In this document: in pieces, positions 35,342 to 47,814 of the stretch
Layout of the letters: every line of letters starts with the position of its first letter
Position numbering within the stretch: the first letter of the stretch is position 1
DNA from: Odontesthes bonariensis
Lineage: Eukaryota > Chordata > Actinopteri > Atheriniformes > Atherinopsidae
Length of the DNA: 64,000 nt
Assembly (NCBI RefSeq): GCF_027942865.1
Contig: NC_134529.1
Span: 16,730,467 to 16,794,466 of the forward strand
Direction: 5' to 3'
Notes under the pieces: model-generated
What the model saw: the letters and a program-made list of their open reading frames with translations, nothing else
What the model was told of the DNA's origin: nothing
Database searches by the model: none
Program-made: the position numbers and the translations under genes

Positions 35342-35850
35342 CAGTGGTTTTCAAAGTGGGGGCTGCCAGGGGGCGCTTGGGGGGCCTCAGAAAATTGGAG
35401 TGAAGTTAAGAAAAAAATGCAAAAATAAAAAAATAGAATAAATTTTTTTTTAAAATCATTATAAATTTTTTTTTTAATCAGTATTGTAAAATACAATTTA
35501 TGATAATATATCATATCGAAATGTTATTTGCCATGCTTGTCTTTATGATTGGCTGCCAGTCAAAACATCGTAGACCTGGCTGTTTGCGCCTGTTCTCAAG
35601 CTGCTCTGCTCCTCAAGCCAGCGTGTAGGTAGCTTAGCCAAAATGGACAGATTTTTGACTTGGAAGAGACTGAAAGAACTGGCCGACTAAAATCAGAAAG
35701 TATGAGGCAGCATACATTAAGTTTGGCTTTACAGCCATACAGAAAAATGGCCATGATTGCCCGAAATACGTGTGGTTTGCAAAGGGGGTCCCCGGCCAGA
35801 AGCTAATACTGTTTGGGGGGCCTTGCCATGGAAAAGTTTGGGAACCCCTG
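35342..35850 (+). mobile_element. Deleted hAT (Charlie-like) transposon with transposase relic
   Basis: The left end CAGTGGTTTTCAAAGTGGGG and the right end AAGTTTGGGAACCCCTG form imperfect inverted repeats of the type found in Charlie-like hAT elements. Inside, 35643-35815 reads MDRFLTWKR, then after a frame change KYEAAYIKFGFTAIQKNGHD, which resembles the N-terminus of ZBED5/SCAND3-like hAT transposases. Stop codons and a frameshift break it, and most of the transposase is gone. Flanking duplications are no longer clear. Confidence 0.6.
35366..35376 (+). promoter_or_regulatory. CTCF-like core inside the hAT remnant
   Basis: CCAGGGGGCGC within the left end of the element matches the strongest part of the CTCF motif. 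Confidence 0.35.
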
Positions 35851-38800
35851 ATAAGTAACCTTAAGTGTTCTCTCTCAAGCGACTTGTGTATCTTTTTTAT
35901 TTAGTCTTTACAATCAAACTGTTGCAGTATTTCTTAGCTTTTATGGAATAAAAGCATTTTCTCTTTACATTCAAATAGAAAAAAATGACTGTGATTACTT
36001 ATGATCAGATTAATAGATTAGTGACTTGATGCCTCTTGCACTGTGTTGACAATGATTTATTTTTTTTAAAGGCAAAATCCATAATGATTTTATACATGCC
36101 ATGATTAGAAATGTTTGTTTGTAAGAGGCGTTCAGCCAACAAAAACACAGTGAAGATTCTATTTAGTATGCACTTGTAGTGGGAGTCTGTGGCTGTTTCT
36201 TTGTTCAAAGAAGGCCATTCATGCTTGAACCATCGCTGTGAGGTAGCAATTCAATAAATTCCCTTGACAATGCTTTTTCTTGGTGTTCAGACTTGTTTGC
36301 CAAAGCCTCGGTATATATTCGTGTCCAGCACTCGGAACTTGAATATGCATGCTTTTTGTTTACTTTTCACACATTCATATTGAGCCAGTAGAGGTCAGCA
36401 CCGCTCTTTAGTCTGTTTGGATGACACGAAGGGCCTTTGAGTCCCATCCACTGCCAAAAAATGCACCTGCTCAAAAGCACAAAGACAATCAGCCTATTCA
36501 GCTTGGTCCTTTATCTCTCTATTGTGACTTTCTCTCCTCTGACATCACATCTCCTTATTTTACACATGTACTACAATGTGTAAACTCTTTTAATGCTTTA
36601 TTCTGTCCTTGATTCATCTCCTAAATATTCATTGTATTCATCCCGTCCTCTCATCATCTCTCCTCCCTTCTCTCGTTTTCTTCCTCCCACTCTTCTCATT
36701 TTGCTCAGTCTTGTGCGTATCACCTCTGACCTTGGCCTTAAAGCCCAGTGTTTGCCTCCACTCTTAAGATTCTGGAGTAGTCACGTGAGTAAATTCAGGG
36801 GCATGCATGCAAACGCACGTGGGTAAAGATGAGTTAACTCGGTGTTAGTGACGTCCACACTTGCATATCCCTTGTGGGTCATTTCAGGCCAGGTTTTCTG
36901 TGCGTGCATGTGGGAAACAAGATCGTTGCCTTCTTTTCTTCCACATTCTGTGCGCTCAGATATCCGTTGGCTGGGCCAACACAACACATCTCTCCCTGTC
37001 CAAGTCCACGTCGTTTGGCAACAAGATGTGAGGGAGTTATGACCGAGATAATGAGAGAACAGTGCAAGAAGGATTTGGGCAAAGGAGGGAGGGTTTGGGG
37101 GGGACCTCAAAAGTCTATTTGAAGGTGCAAATGAGCGAAAAGGGGGGGGGGAGGAATGGGAGAGATGAGAGAGAGCAAGCGAGCGGGTAAGGGAGGGGTG
37201 GTGAGATGAGGAAAGCGTTCCTGCCGATGCTCACGTAGGCCCACAGCTGCAGAGAGGCGCAGTTGCCACTCGTCTTTGTGCTGCACCAACACCCCTGATT
37301 CAGTTCTCTTGATTTCCTCCCCGCCTCCTTCAGCCATCGCACTCGGTTTTGTCACGCTGCTAGTCACACTCCCTGCCTCGCGCCTCTGAAATCCAACACG
37401 CATAAAGGGGTTTTTGATGACTAATGGCTGCACGGGGGCGATTGAGATGCAGACGGGACTTTGCATATAGGTCAGAATATATGCATGGTCTCGAAGGAGG
37501 CCCCATACATAAAACGCCTGAGGTGCAGCTACCGTAAAAAGTGAGTGAACCGCGCCCAAGTGTCAAACATTTACATTTTGTGGTTTTGCACAGAAACTAC
37601 AACCTATAGAAAAACACTGTCTGTAAGCACATTTCTTTTGCATGCAGAAACACAGACATTGTCTCCATGCACCTGCTTCATGCCGGTGACATCATCACCC
37701 CCTCTGATGCTGCCAGTCTGCTCGGCTGGCAACGGACTCATGACATCACCGCCCCATAATCTGATCCAATACAGAAAGGTGTTTTCCACTGTAATCTCAT
37801 CCGTCTGCAATTACAATAAAATAGGCTCGTATGATTCTCCTGCAGGCACACAAAGAATACATGAGGCAATGGAGAATTATCACTGTGATGCTGAAATCTA
37901 GAGAGGCTGTCACACTAGAGCCTGCTGTCTGTTTGATTAGGTCCTACTGATTACTGTCAGTCTTGACATCAAACTTAAGAGATATAATTACAGGGAGAAC
38001 AATATAATAACACAATATATTCTTGAATTTTCATTAGCTTCCTTATTCATTTACAAATGAGCTATTTTATTTCTTTTTTTACTTTGTGAAGAATATAAAC
38101 GTAGCTTGGAGACCAAGCAGGCTGGAAGGATTTGTTGACCTCAATGAGCTTGTGAAAACATATGACATGCATAAATCTTTTATGATCCTGGCAAGAACAA
38201 CTTGGATCTCAAACCAGACCCTGGGTGCGGCCGAATCGTCTTTTTTTTTTTTTTTTTTTTTTGCTAAAGAAAGCTTCTAGCTGAGTGAAGTGACCCCGAT
38301 GTATCTAAGTAGCAGCTATGATAAGAACTGGTTGAATTCTCTAAATTCTAAGGAAAGGAGCTTCAGTGTTTCCTTTTTTCTTTTTCTTTTTTTTATCTCC
38401 ATTAGCACGGGACCATTGGACCATTCGTAATAAAAGGACAAGAAATAATTCAATCCCACAATTCACTGTGGCCACATTATCTATCTCGCTAATTGGGATT
38501 CATGTAGATAAATGAGGGCAGGAGGGGGAGTCGGAGCACTTTATGATAACAACATATGCTCAATTTTGTGGATTTTCCCTTCTCTTTTTTAATTAACAAC
38601 CTTGCACTATTTCATTTAATATCTTATCATGCTAATATATATATCATTTAGGCTCAATGACACAAAACCATAAGTACATGAATTGTTTTTTTGTGAAATG
38701 TTTCTGGAACAGCTGTAATTTCACTACAACACACCCACATCACGGCTCGCATGAGTGTGGTCAGATTCTTATTAAAGTCTGGTTGTCTTTTCCCAGTTTT

Positions 38801-41800
38801 GTTATTCAAGTTACCTCTACCTCTGGAGGGACATTGTTCTCCACGCACCTTCTCACAAGCTGAGGCACCGACGTCACATGAGTAAAATATGGGTATCTTT
38901 TATTCAGGCTTACGAGGTTCTCTATGTTCTAAAATTTTAGTGATTAAAAAGCGGAATCTGAATAAATACTCCAAACATCCAACTTGTGGAGAAAATGATG
39001 ATGAATGTCGCTTATAGTTAAAAACATGAAGTGAAACTCTTCAGAATTGGCGATAGATTGCAATGAAGCAAACTTTTGTCACCCATCAGCTGTTATGCGG
39101 AACAAAAATCCACACCGAAACCGCCCCCCCCCCAGACTCTTAAAGCTTGTGTAATAAGTATTAGCCAGTTGTCAGAAACGTGTGTCACATTTGTGGTGCC
39201 CCATAGAGATGAAATGCAATACGCTAAATGGACACTAGGGAATATGAAACTTGTTACATTTTAAGACAAAAGTGAAAAAGATTAGTCAAGATAAAGAAAA
39301 ACTTGCATCAAAGATTAGGATAATGTTTTAATTTTAAATCAGGATGAAGCTTTTTATATACTATATTGAAAGTTTTGGGTTGAGTTGTGGGGGTAGTTTG
39401 GGACCACATCACAAAGTTTCAAATAGTTAATCAGGTTGATTATTGTTGCCTGAAACCTGAAATAAATGTAAAGTAATAATAATGATGAAAAAAAAAAAAG
39501 CAGAGCTGCCTGGATTCCTGCTATTTGAATTTGTGATGCGGAAGTTCAACGACCACAAAATACAAAAAGCTGCTACTTTTACACTCTGCTGAATTAAATT
39601 AAGTGGGCAAAGCGCAACTGACAACAACACCATGTGAATGGTATGCTATTTTATTGCTTTAACCAGCTGTTCCATTAATGTTGGTGAAGCCAAAAGCACA
39701 GGCCATCATGCTTTCTTCACTTGCACATTACCTTTTACAGTCGAAGTTAGGTAATGGTTCGCCTACATGAATCATTGATTTGTCATTTTTCCGTCTGTGG
39801 AGATTCCTTCCAGGGTAGACGAGACACCACATTTTTTTATTTTAAGCAAACATGGAAAATCTTGGAGGTATTACTTAACAGGAACTTCTCTGTGACAGCC
39901 AAACTCCTGCGTCTTTTAGTGCAGCTTTGACGTCTTTTCCCTCCTGCTTTTACTTGCTCATTCGTCCGGCAATGACCAGACACCACCTCCTCCGGCCACA
40001 TTGGTTACATTACACACACTTCTCCTCTTTTGGACTCTATGACCCTTGAAGCACAGGACAGTGTGCTTGCTGCAGACTCACTGTTTGATCTAACCCCTCC
40101 TTTAATCCAAAAGAACTGGGGCATTTAATTGATATGGGCTCAGACTCCAGCTGCCTGGTGGAGGTTGTTCTGTCCTGTTCTGCATTTAATCACTGCTATA
40201 GCAGAGGATGTCCTGCTGGCTGTTTGGAGACACTGTTATTTCAGCTGGAGTGAGAATGCGTGCATACATTTGTTAGTGTATTTGCAGGACATGTACAGCC
40301 AGAGGGTGAAGGCACTGAGCATGTACACAACCTGTTATGTGCATTCTCGAACGAGGAGACAGTTGCAGATTCATCCATGTCTCATTGGAGTTTTACACTT
40401 GCAGATTTCCATGCTTTGTAACTCCTAAACGTTATGTGCACCAGATCTGTGGACATATTTTTATGAATGAATGTATGGAGTTGTCCACCAGTGGCTGCTG
40501 TTGACTCAGTAAAACAGTCGCGCCTGCTAATCTTTTCCACAACGCTGCTGTGTACGAGGCAAGCAGCACGTTGCCGAGGCGTTGAGTTCGCTTGGAGACT
40601 GGCCAATATGTCAGCTGCCTTCCTACTGGCAGCCTGTGTGGGTCAAAGTCAGACACCACAGCCAATGCTGCTCTCTCTCTCTTACACACTCGCACAGACT
40701 CGCACTGTGTCATGATCTCATTCTTTCCCTTTAACTCTATATCTTCCCTTTTGACTTTGCACACAGTCTCACACTGAACATCTCATATTCTTTCCCTTCT
40801 GTGCATATCGCCATAGATCCTGACATAGACAAGTCATCCATGCCCTGGACCACACAGGCAACTCTGAATACATCGACTCTCCTGCAGAAATACAGTAAAA
40901 GTTGAAGTGTGTGTGTGGTCACCCCATTCCCCTTCACTGTATTCCCTGTCTGAGGTTTCCTTGTTGGATACTGATGCCTCTCTGGGCAGCAGAACAAAAC
41001 CCCATCTTTGGTTTCTCTGGCTGGAGCAGAGCACAACCAATACAGCAGCAGGATTTGTCCCAAGCTGGTTTCACGGAAAAAGAGTTGGGGAGAACTGTAA
41101 AGAGCAGGTGAAATTCTCTGGCATATGTTTCGTGGGTGTGCATGTGTGTATGTGACGAGGGTTAGTTTATAAGAGGCTTGTCAGCTCTCCAGTAGATATT
41201 TGATAAGCATTTGCACAGCAGCAATTTGTTAGGTAACACGAAGCCGTTTGAGCCGCCTCTGATAAAGGGTCTATTTGAGGGTAGAGCCCTATAAAAAAAA
41301 CGCAGCATGATGCTGTAGAAACTTGATGAGATTAGTTTGCAAAAAGGAAACCTGTGAAGAGGCTGCCAATGAAAATAGAGGCATGATCGGTCAACAATGC
41401 CTCCCATAACCTTTAGTCTGGCCTGTGAATATATATGTGCACGATTTTCGGTCCTATTTTTGTTTGTGTCTGTCATCATTTGGTCTTTCTCTTTTTTCTC
41501 CAGCTGGATTCTTTGGCTCATTGGCCTTCATGATTGTCATCTCTTTTCTTCTCAGGTGGTCTGTTGGAAAGGCCATCTCCTCCTGCTGCACAGTCAGTCT
41601 GTCACTTGCTCGTACAGTAGCACTGTGATTAAGTGTGCCTGTCCATGTAAAGGTATCCCAAGCAATCCATAAGAAGGTCATAGGTTTGCAGCGATAATTC
41701 AATTTACACCAGTGAAATCCAGATAACTTGACATCTGCCCCTTTTTGCAATGTGAGACGCTTAACCACAATGGCTGTTTCGCTATATTATTATCCATACT

Positions 41801-44004
41801 AACACGAGAGAAGTCCCCTCAGTCAAATCCTTAGAATTTTGTTGATGCCATGACTTTTCCTTAGTCACCCACAAAGTTGATGCTTGTGCATTTAAGTGAT
41901 ACATTTAAACAACTGAAAGATTAGTGCGGAAACTGTTCCCAGGAGCCAAATCCTACTTCTGTTGCGCCGCCATGAGGTTGAGGGTTTTGTTTTTAGCTAA
42001 ATATCTTGACAATCTGAAACTTGATACGTATATGACATGACCCTACACAATATATATAAGTGACTGCGGTCTCCTGACACTTTTACCACCAAAGATTAAA
42101 ATTCTAACAGCATGTACCTGCAAAACTGATGACATTTTCATCACCCTGAATGTTTTGTCCTATGTGTAGAATGAAATAACTGAAATGAAAAGATACTTTA
42201 TGAATAACTGGATCCAGGCCTTGTCACTGGGGAAGCATCTTGCTGCGTTTGAGCGGATGACACTCTCCACACAGAAGTTACAGAGGTGTGGCCTGTCACA
42301 TGTTCAGTCATGGCATCGATGTCATCTTCATGTGGCTCACAGAGTGCATTCTAGTCTGTGGCCTCAAAGCACCTCTGAAGAGTATATTCAGCCTCCTGAG
42401 ACTACTTCTTTAAAGTTCATATGGTCACAGGTTGCCATTGAACATTTGGTGTATAGTTGAACGGGAGGAGAACCAGACTGTGGTCTGATTTTCCTTACGG
42501 AGGACAGACAGCAGCACCACCGTATGCTTCTCCTTCATTTGCATAGAATAAATCCTTTTTAAAATTTTTATTTTCTCTGGTGGAGCAGTTCAAAAACTTT
42601 ACAATATTTCTTTTCACACCAGGTCTCATTCGGAGATTGTTCAAACTTTATTAGGGAAGTTGTAGTGTCGGCTCAAAGTCAGGTCGGCTTAACTCCGACG
42701 TTTGCAATGACAGACATCTTCTTCGGGTAATGTGTAAAACCAATCAAAGCTGAATAGAAATGTTCCCATTTAATTTTTTGCAGTACACATGTGAAAAATA
42801 GCCTCATGTTAAAACAAAGATAAGTGCTGTGAGTTATCCAACAAAATAATGTTAAAGCTTGTAAAATAGTCCAGTTCTTGGTAAAAAAAAAAATGGAAAT
42901 AGGTTTACACTAAAACTTGAAGTAAACGTGTAGCTTTATCCTCACAGAGCTCCCTTTTAGCATTTCTTTTGTCATAAAAATTAAGACATAAGCCTAATGC
43001 TGTGACTTAAGAAAAGTAAATAAAAACAATCAATGTATTTGACTAAAGTAGATTTTATTAGTCAAGCCACTGTTTCCTGAACACTTGTGATGAATAAATA
43101 AAATCTTCACTGAATTTTCTAATTAAGCAGTGGCGTCGCCAGAACATTGTTTATAGGCTGAGACTATTGTCCTTACTGAGGTGACACAAAACATATTTGG
43201 GCTCATCATTATTTTTTTATGTGTGATCGCCAAAGGGTGTTATTTTCTTTTAAATTCCATAGGCAGGCACGGCTGCCTGGATTGATCAAATGGGATCAGA
43301 AGCGGTGTCTTTCTTTGGTAAAAGTAGAGAGCTGTTTTACATTTAAAGTAAATAGATAAACACATACTTGACTTGCTCAGCAGCAAGTAGCATTTATTTC
43401 CAAAGCTATTAAATAATTTATTCAGCATTTATTCTTGCAGGCTTTTGGTCTGCACAGGAGCATTATTAAGTCTATGGCTTAATCATACAGACTTTGCTAA
43501 TAAACAAAAATGAGTAGATTCTTCATTTACTTCTTAAAATCTTAATTAAAATCTTTACTTCTTAAAAAATTCCAAAACATTTTATTCATTAACCTGTTGG
43601 TGTGAAAAAACAAAAGGCAAGCCATGTTTACACCACTCACATGTCTCTCACCGTAACACTCGGAAAACTGGGGATGTAGGGTGGGGGTTCATCCCCGTGA
43701 TGGACTTCACTATTGGCTGTTTGGGGAGGCCAAGCTTAAGTCCAACATGACCCTGGTCACCCCTTTGCTCTGTTCCTGGAGCTGAGACAACAACGTACTG
43801 TAAAAGCTGGAAACATTCAAGCCAGCATGAGTTGGATTAAATTGTTGATACTTTGTTTCTATATCAATATGACTTCTTTACTCTGCGTGGCAACTGTTCA
43901 AAAATACCTTGGATGAATCCCAGCCTATACTGGCAGTCTAAATCAGCCTCTCTCTGTTATTGACTCAGTCATCTGGACTTTAATGTCATTTGGATTGCCG
44001 TTGG
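35851..44004. other. Gene-free region, first part
   Basis: I found no coding exon on either strand. The 150-codon minus-strand ORF at 37107-37559 is in a Pu/Py-biased stretch and shows no domain. Segments near 37380-37540, 38430-38640 and 41170-41400 are high-complexity sequence with homeodomain- and octamer-like words (CTAATTGG, TTAATTAA, TTTGCAT) and could be regulatory. A 22-base T tract lies at 38241-38262. Confidence 0.45.
38241..38262. repeat. Poly-T tract
   Basis: Twenty-two consecutive T. Confidence 0.85.
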
Positions 44005-44157
44005 TTTGAAAAGATCACACAACAGCACATGTGGGCTATTAGCCAGCTGTTAAGGCTGTACTGCCCTGACGAGCCACCCGTCCCACCCCTAGTCTTCAAA
44101 TCCGTGTCAACTGGCTCACTGTTGACTTGAAAAGATCACACAGGACATGTGGGGCTG
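44005..44157. repeat. Short spaced direct duplication
   Basis: TTGAAAAGATCACACA followed by ACATGTGGG occurs at 44006-44034 and again at 44127-44153, with weaker similarity just before each copy (GTCATTTGG.. / GTCAACTGG..). The copies lie about 121 bp apart. Confidence 0.6.
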
Positions 44158-44587
44158 ACCTTCAGCCCAGCACCCCCGCCGCCTGCTGCGTGTATCTCAG
44201 CAGGCATAATGCGTCTAAACATTAACTCTGGAGACTCAGCACAGTTTAGTCTAATGGAGCTGACATGAACGTGTGTGTGGTGTGTGTACTTTTGTCTCTT
44301 TGTGAGGATACGGTCTTACTCACCTGTTGTGCCAGGCTATATGCAGACTAATAGGAGAGATGTCAAATATTTGTACTCTGCATGTCACTAGAAGAAAGTG
44401 TCATCTGCAGGTGTTATTAATTAACATCCTACATGGCGGAGAGACTAAGGCAAAGAAAAGATGCAGCCTTAATCTTTGTCCTAATCACTTACTTGCAACG
44501 CTACTGAGTACAGGGTGGAGAAAGCACCTGCTGTAGTGGCACGGCAGGGCCAGAGTCCTTCTGGCTCTACAGGGTTGATATGCACCT

Positions 44588-44613
44588 GCACTGCGGCACC
44601 TGTGCCGCAGTGC
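44588..44613. repeat. Perfect 12-bp inverted repeat
   Basis: GCACTGCGGCAC and GTGCCGCAGTGC are separated by only CT. No U tract or gene context suggests a terminator; purpose unknown. Confidence 0.75.
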
Positions 44614-45256
44614 CAACGTCCACACCGGGGTGGGGGTGGGGGGGCTTGCTGCCACCTGCAGCGCTGGCCCTTCTGCAGCAGTCAGCGTGGCTCACAGACT
44701 TGGAGCAGACGTGAGAGCAGCTGTTCTTTCACTCCATTATGAGCACAGTTGAGGCTTTGTGTGTCGTGAAGAAAAGAACTACTTGTCAAAGCGGTGATGC
44801 AAAAATCCCCCTCTCCGTGTCACAATGTCAGAGAAATTTTGGGTCAAGTCACAGCTATGTGTGAAACTTGTCACGTACAGCATTGTAAATGACTCATGGT
44901 GGCACCATGTCAACCAGATACACAGTCAAACTAACTTTATCTCCAGACGATCTTTCCTCGCCTCTAGCACTTTGGAAGGTGAAAGCACGGTGATGAATAA
45001 TTTGTAAGATTGTGACGTGTTATCTGTTGCACGCTGGCACTTTGTTCAATTATTTCCTCACCTCAACCTCATTTCAGGACAACAAAATGAGGGCAGCGGT
45101 GTGAGGACTACCGTCAGATTTCAATAATAGGATTTGGAAGGCTAATTTCCATCAAAACTCTTCAAAATGCTTATATTTGATCCAAATTGACAAAGTCCAA
45201 TTAATTGGGTCAGTATATTAAAGCGACTTCAGAGGTAATTTGCATTTTCCCCATGG

Positions 45257-45270
45257 CCACTAGGGGGCGG
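45257..45270 (+). promoter_or_regulatory. CTCF consensus site
   Basis: CCACTAGGGGGCGG agrees at every position with the vertebrate CTCF core CCASYAGRKGGCRS. It lies beside a non-repetitive block (45185-45250, with CCAATTAATTGG and ATTTGCAT). Binding is inferred. Confidence 0.6.
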
Positions 45271-46477
45271 TAGGGTATTAACCTAGCAATCATCGGGGGG
45301 ATCTACACTCAACTAACTCAGCTGGTTCCCCCCAGAACTCACCAAGCCACATGTCCTGTGACTGAATGACCCCCGCCTTCATGAATGACTGGCATTTGGA
45401 GTGACATCAGTTATAGCTGTGACCTTGTCTCCAATGCCCTAGCTGCACTCATGAATCACATTGCAAACACAATCCTTCCTGCTAAAGTTCGCCACTCTTT
45501 TGAGATACTTTTCCTTCAATTTTCTTTGTCCACAGCCAAAAACATGGGCGATTAAAAAGAGAATGCTGGTATGTGAACTTATTTTTCCTGGAAAGTTAGC
45601 ACGCTCCTGTAATTTGGCTCTCTGGTCAGAGGGTACATTAGGTCAAACACACAAACACAAAAGGGAAGAGTGGCAGAGGGCAGAAATGAAAGGCAGTGAT
45701 TTAGAGAACCAGAGGATAACATGTGCAGACCATAGTATTCATTCTAAGAGTAGATAAATCAGCTGTGGTTGACTCTCTGACCATGTTGCAACACATGGAC
45801 ACCCATTCCAAGTCCACTGGTCCCTGTTCAGTCCAGCAGCAGCTGCCGGGAGAAACATTTTTTCTGAATGGAAATCTCTGATAAGCCCTAATCTCTCACC
45901 TTGATATTTTGTGCCACCGAACAACCCATTCTCACCCCCTAGGACACTTTTAAGTCGTGAAAAGCAGCCATTGTTTATTTTAGAGTGGGACCCAAAGAAA
46001 AAAAAAGAAAAAGAAAAGAAATCTCCTGATCTGCCATTTAGTGAATGGAATGGAAAATGGGACATGGGAATTTGAGTTTTGAATGCATAAAAAAAAAAGA
46101 ATAATGGCTTTTGGAAATGTGCGACTTTGATGACTGTGATTTGTGGGGGCAAGAATGGAAATATTGTTGTGGAAGGATTTATTGTGGTTGTGCGTGGGAA
46201 TCCTAAAAACAGGGTGCTGAGAGAAAAAGAGGGAAAATATGATAGGTTCTGCTTTTATCTGATGCCACTGGCACAGTTTGAACACACACACACATGCACA
46301 TGTGCATATGGTTTATTTATTTTCGTGTGCCTAGTTTAGGACCATTTAGCTGGATGGAACAAAAGCCTTGTGTTCAACACCTATGGAAAACATGACTGTG
46401 TAAAGTCACAAGACTAACTTTGCAATTACACTGTGTCAAATATTTGACTTTGTCATTACAACCACCTGTGCCTAACA

Positions 46478-46740
46478 ACTCTTAACACACACACACTTAT
46501 CCTTGTTTTCCTATCTTTTTGGGGACTAGGCATTGCCTTAATGCACTCCTTTAACATATCCATTACAAATGAATGCCTAACTCCAACCTCAACCTAATTT
46601 TAACCCTAAAACTAAGTTCTTCCCTCAAACATCTAAATTCAAGGGGTCAGGTATTTTACTCCACATAGTTGTCAGACCTCACAAGTATTGTGGTCCCCCT
46701 GTTTTCAAGCCACATAAATATAGTAACACCACCCACCCCT
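46478..46740. repeat. Probable fish interspersed repeat
   Basis: The stretch CTTGTTTTCCTATCTTTTTG, GGGGACTAGGCATTGCCTTA, runs of CTAAC/TAACC words, then CACAAGTATTGTGGTCCCCC resembles a common fish repeat built on GGGGAC and ACCCTAAC words. The ends are not defined and the family name is unknown to me. Confidence 0.4.
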
Positions 46741-47814
46741 CACCATAAATCATGTGGAAACTTTGTATGTTTGGTTTTAGAATTGTTTTTAAAGAAAAAG
46801 TTTTTACTTCATCAAGTAAAGAATCATAAGATCCTCGACAGCGACGATCAAGTAATGTCAAGACAGAGAGATACCTTCAGTGACATGATCACTTATAGTA
46901 TTCGATAGCTAAACAGAGTCATAAGAACAAGAAGCTCACCCAAGAAAGGAAAGATGTCATGGTTCATACAGGTTGTGTTAGACAAGCCTATGAAGATATC
47001 CACTCTGTATAGGATAAAATCAAATAAAAAAAGCAGCTTTTGTCGTGTCTGTCCCTTTAGGCAAAAAGGGTTAATGATTCCTCATTTAGAGAAACCACTA
47101 GAGTTGAAAAAGGTCAAACTTTTATCAGTGTTGCAATGAATCACTTATTATTATTTGGTTACGTTATTACTTACATTCATACAGAAATGTTCAGAAATGT
47201 TCAGAACGGAAACATGATCACCGGATCAAGACCGGGTCAAAAAATCTTGTGACAACCCGCTGACATATTAAGTTCAAAGGGTTTTACGATAAAATTTCTT
47301 GATATCTTTTCTTATCACCTCGTAAAAGAGACATAATTGTCAAACGACATTAAAAAACATATCTCAGCGTGTTATGTAAGTAATGAATAAAGCATCTTAA
47401 ACCATATACATGAAATGTTAAATTTGGCTATGAATGCACCAGCCGCTTTGTAAAACAAATTGCCTTTAAAGGTACTTTCAGAGCTCCAATTTACAGATGG
47501 AAAATTTACCTTGCGGATCTCAAAATGAAACTTAGTTGATTTACATAAACACAATTGTTTTTTTCGTTGTTGTTGTTTTTCAAGTTCAAGTTGTTTTTCT
47601 GAAATTGTATATCTAAATAACAAATACGACATTAATCAACTAATTCTGTTTGTACTTATTTGTATTATCGTCAAATAGATAATATGCAGTAGAATGAATG
47701 CCTTAAAGAATTTTTGATTCGTCCAAATTCTCGAAACTTATTTCAATCAATTGTTTTTGCCAGTTACCTTCAGTGAATGGTTACATCATACAAAGAGAAA
47801 TCGTCTACAACCCC

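Noticed and set aside
37107..37559. Minus-strand 150-codon ORF
   Set aside because: Pu/Py-skewed sequence with low-complexity Pro/Leu runs, no domain, no splice or promoter context I could support.
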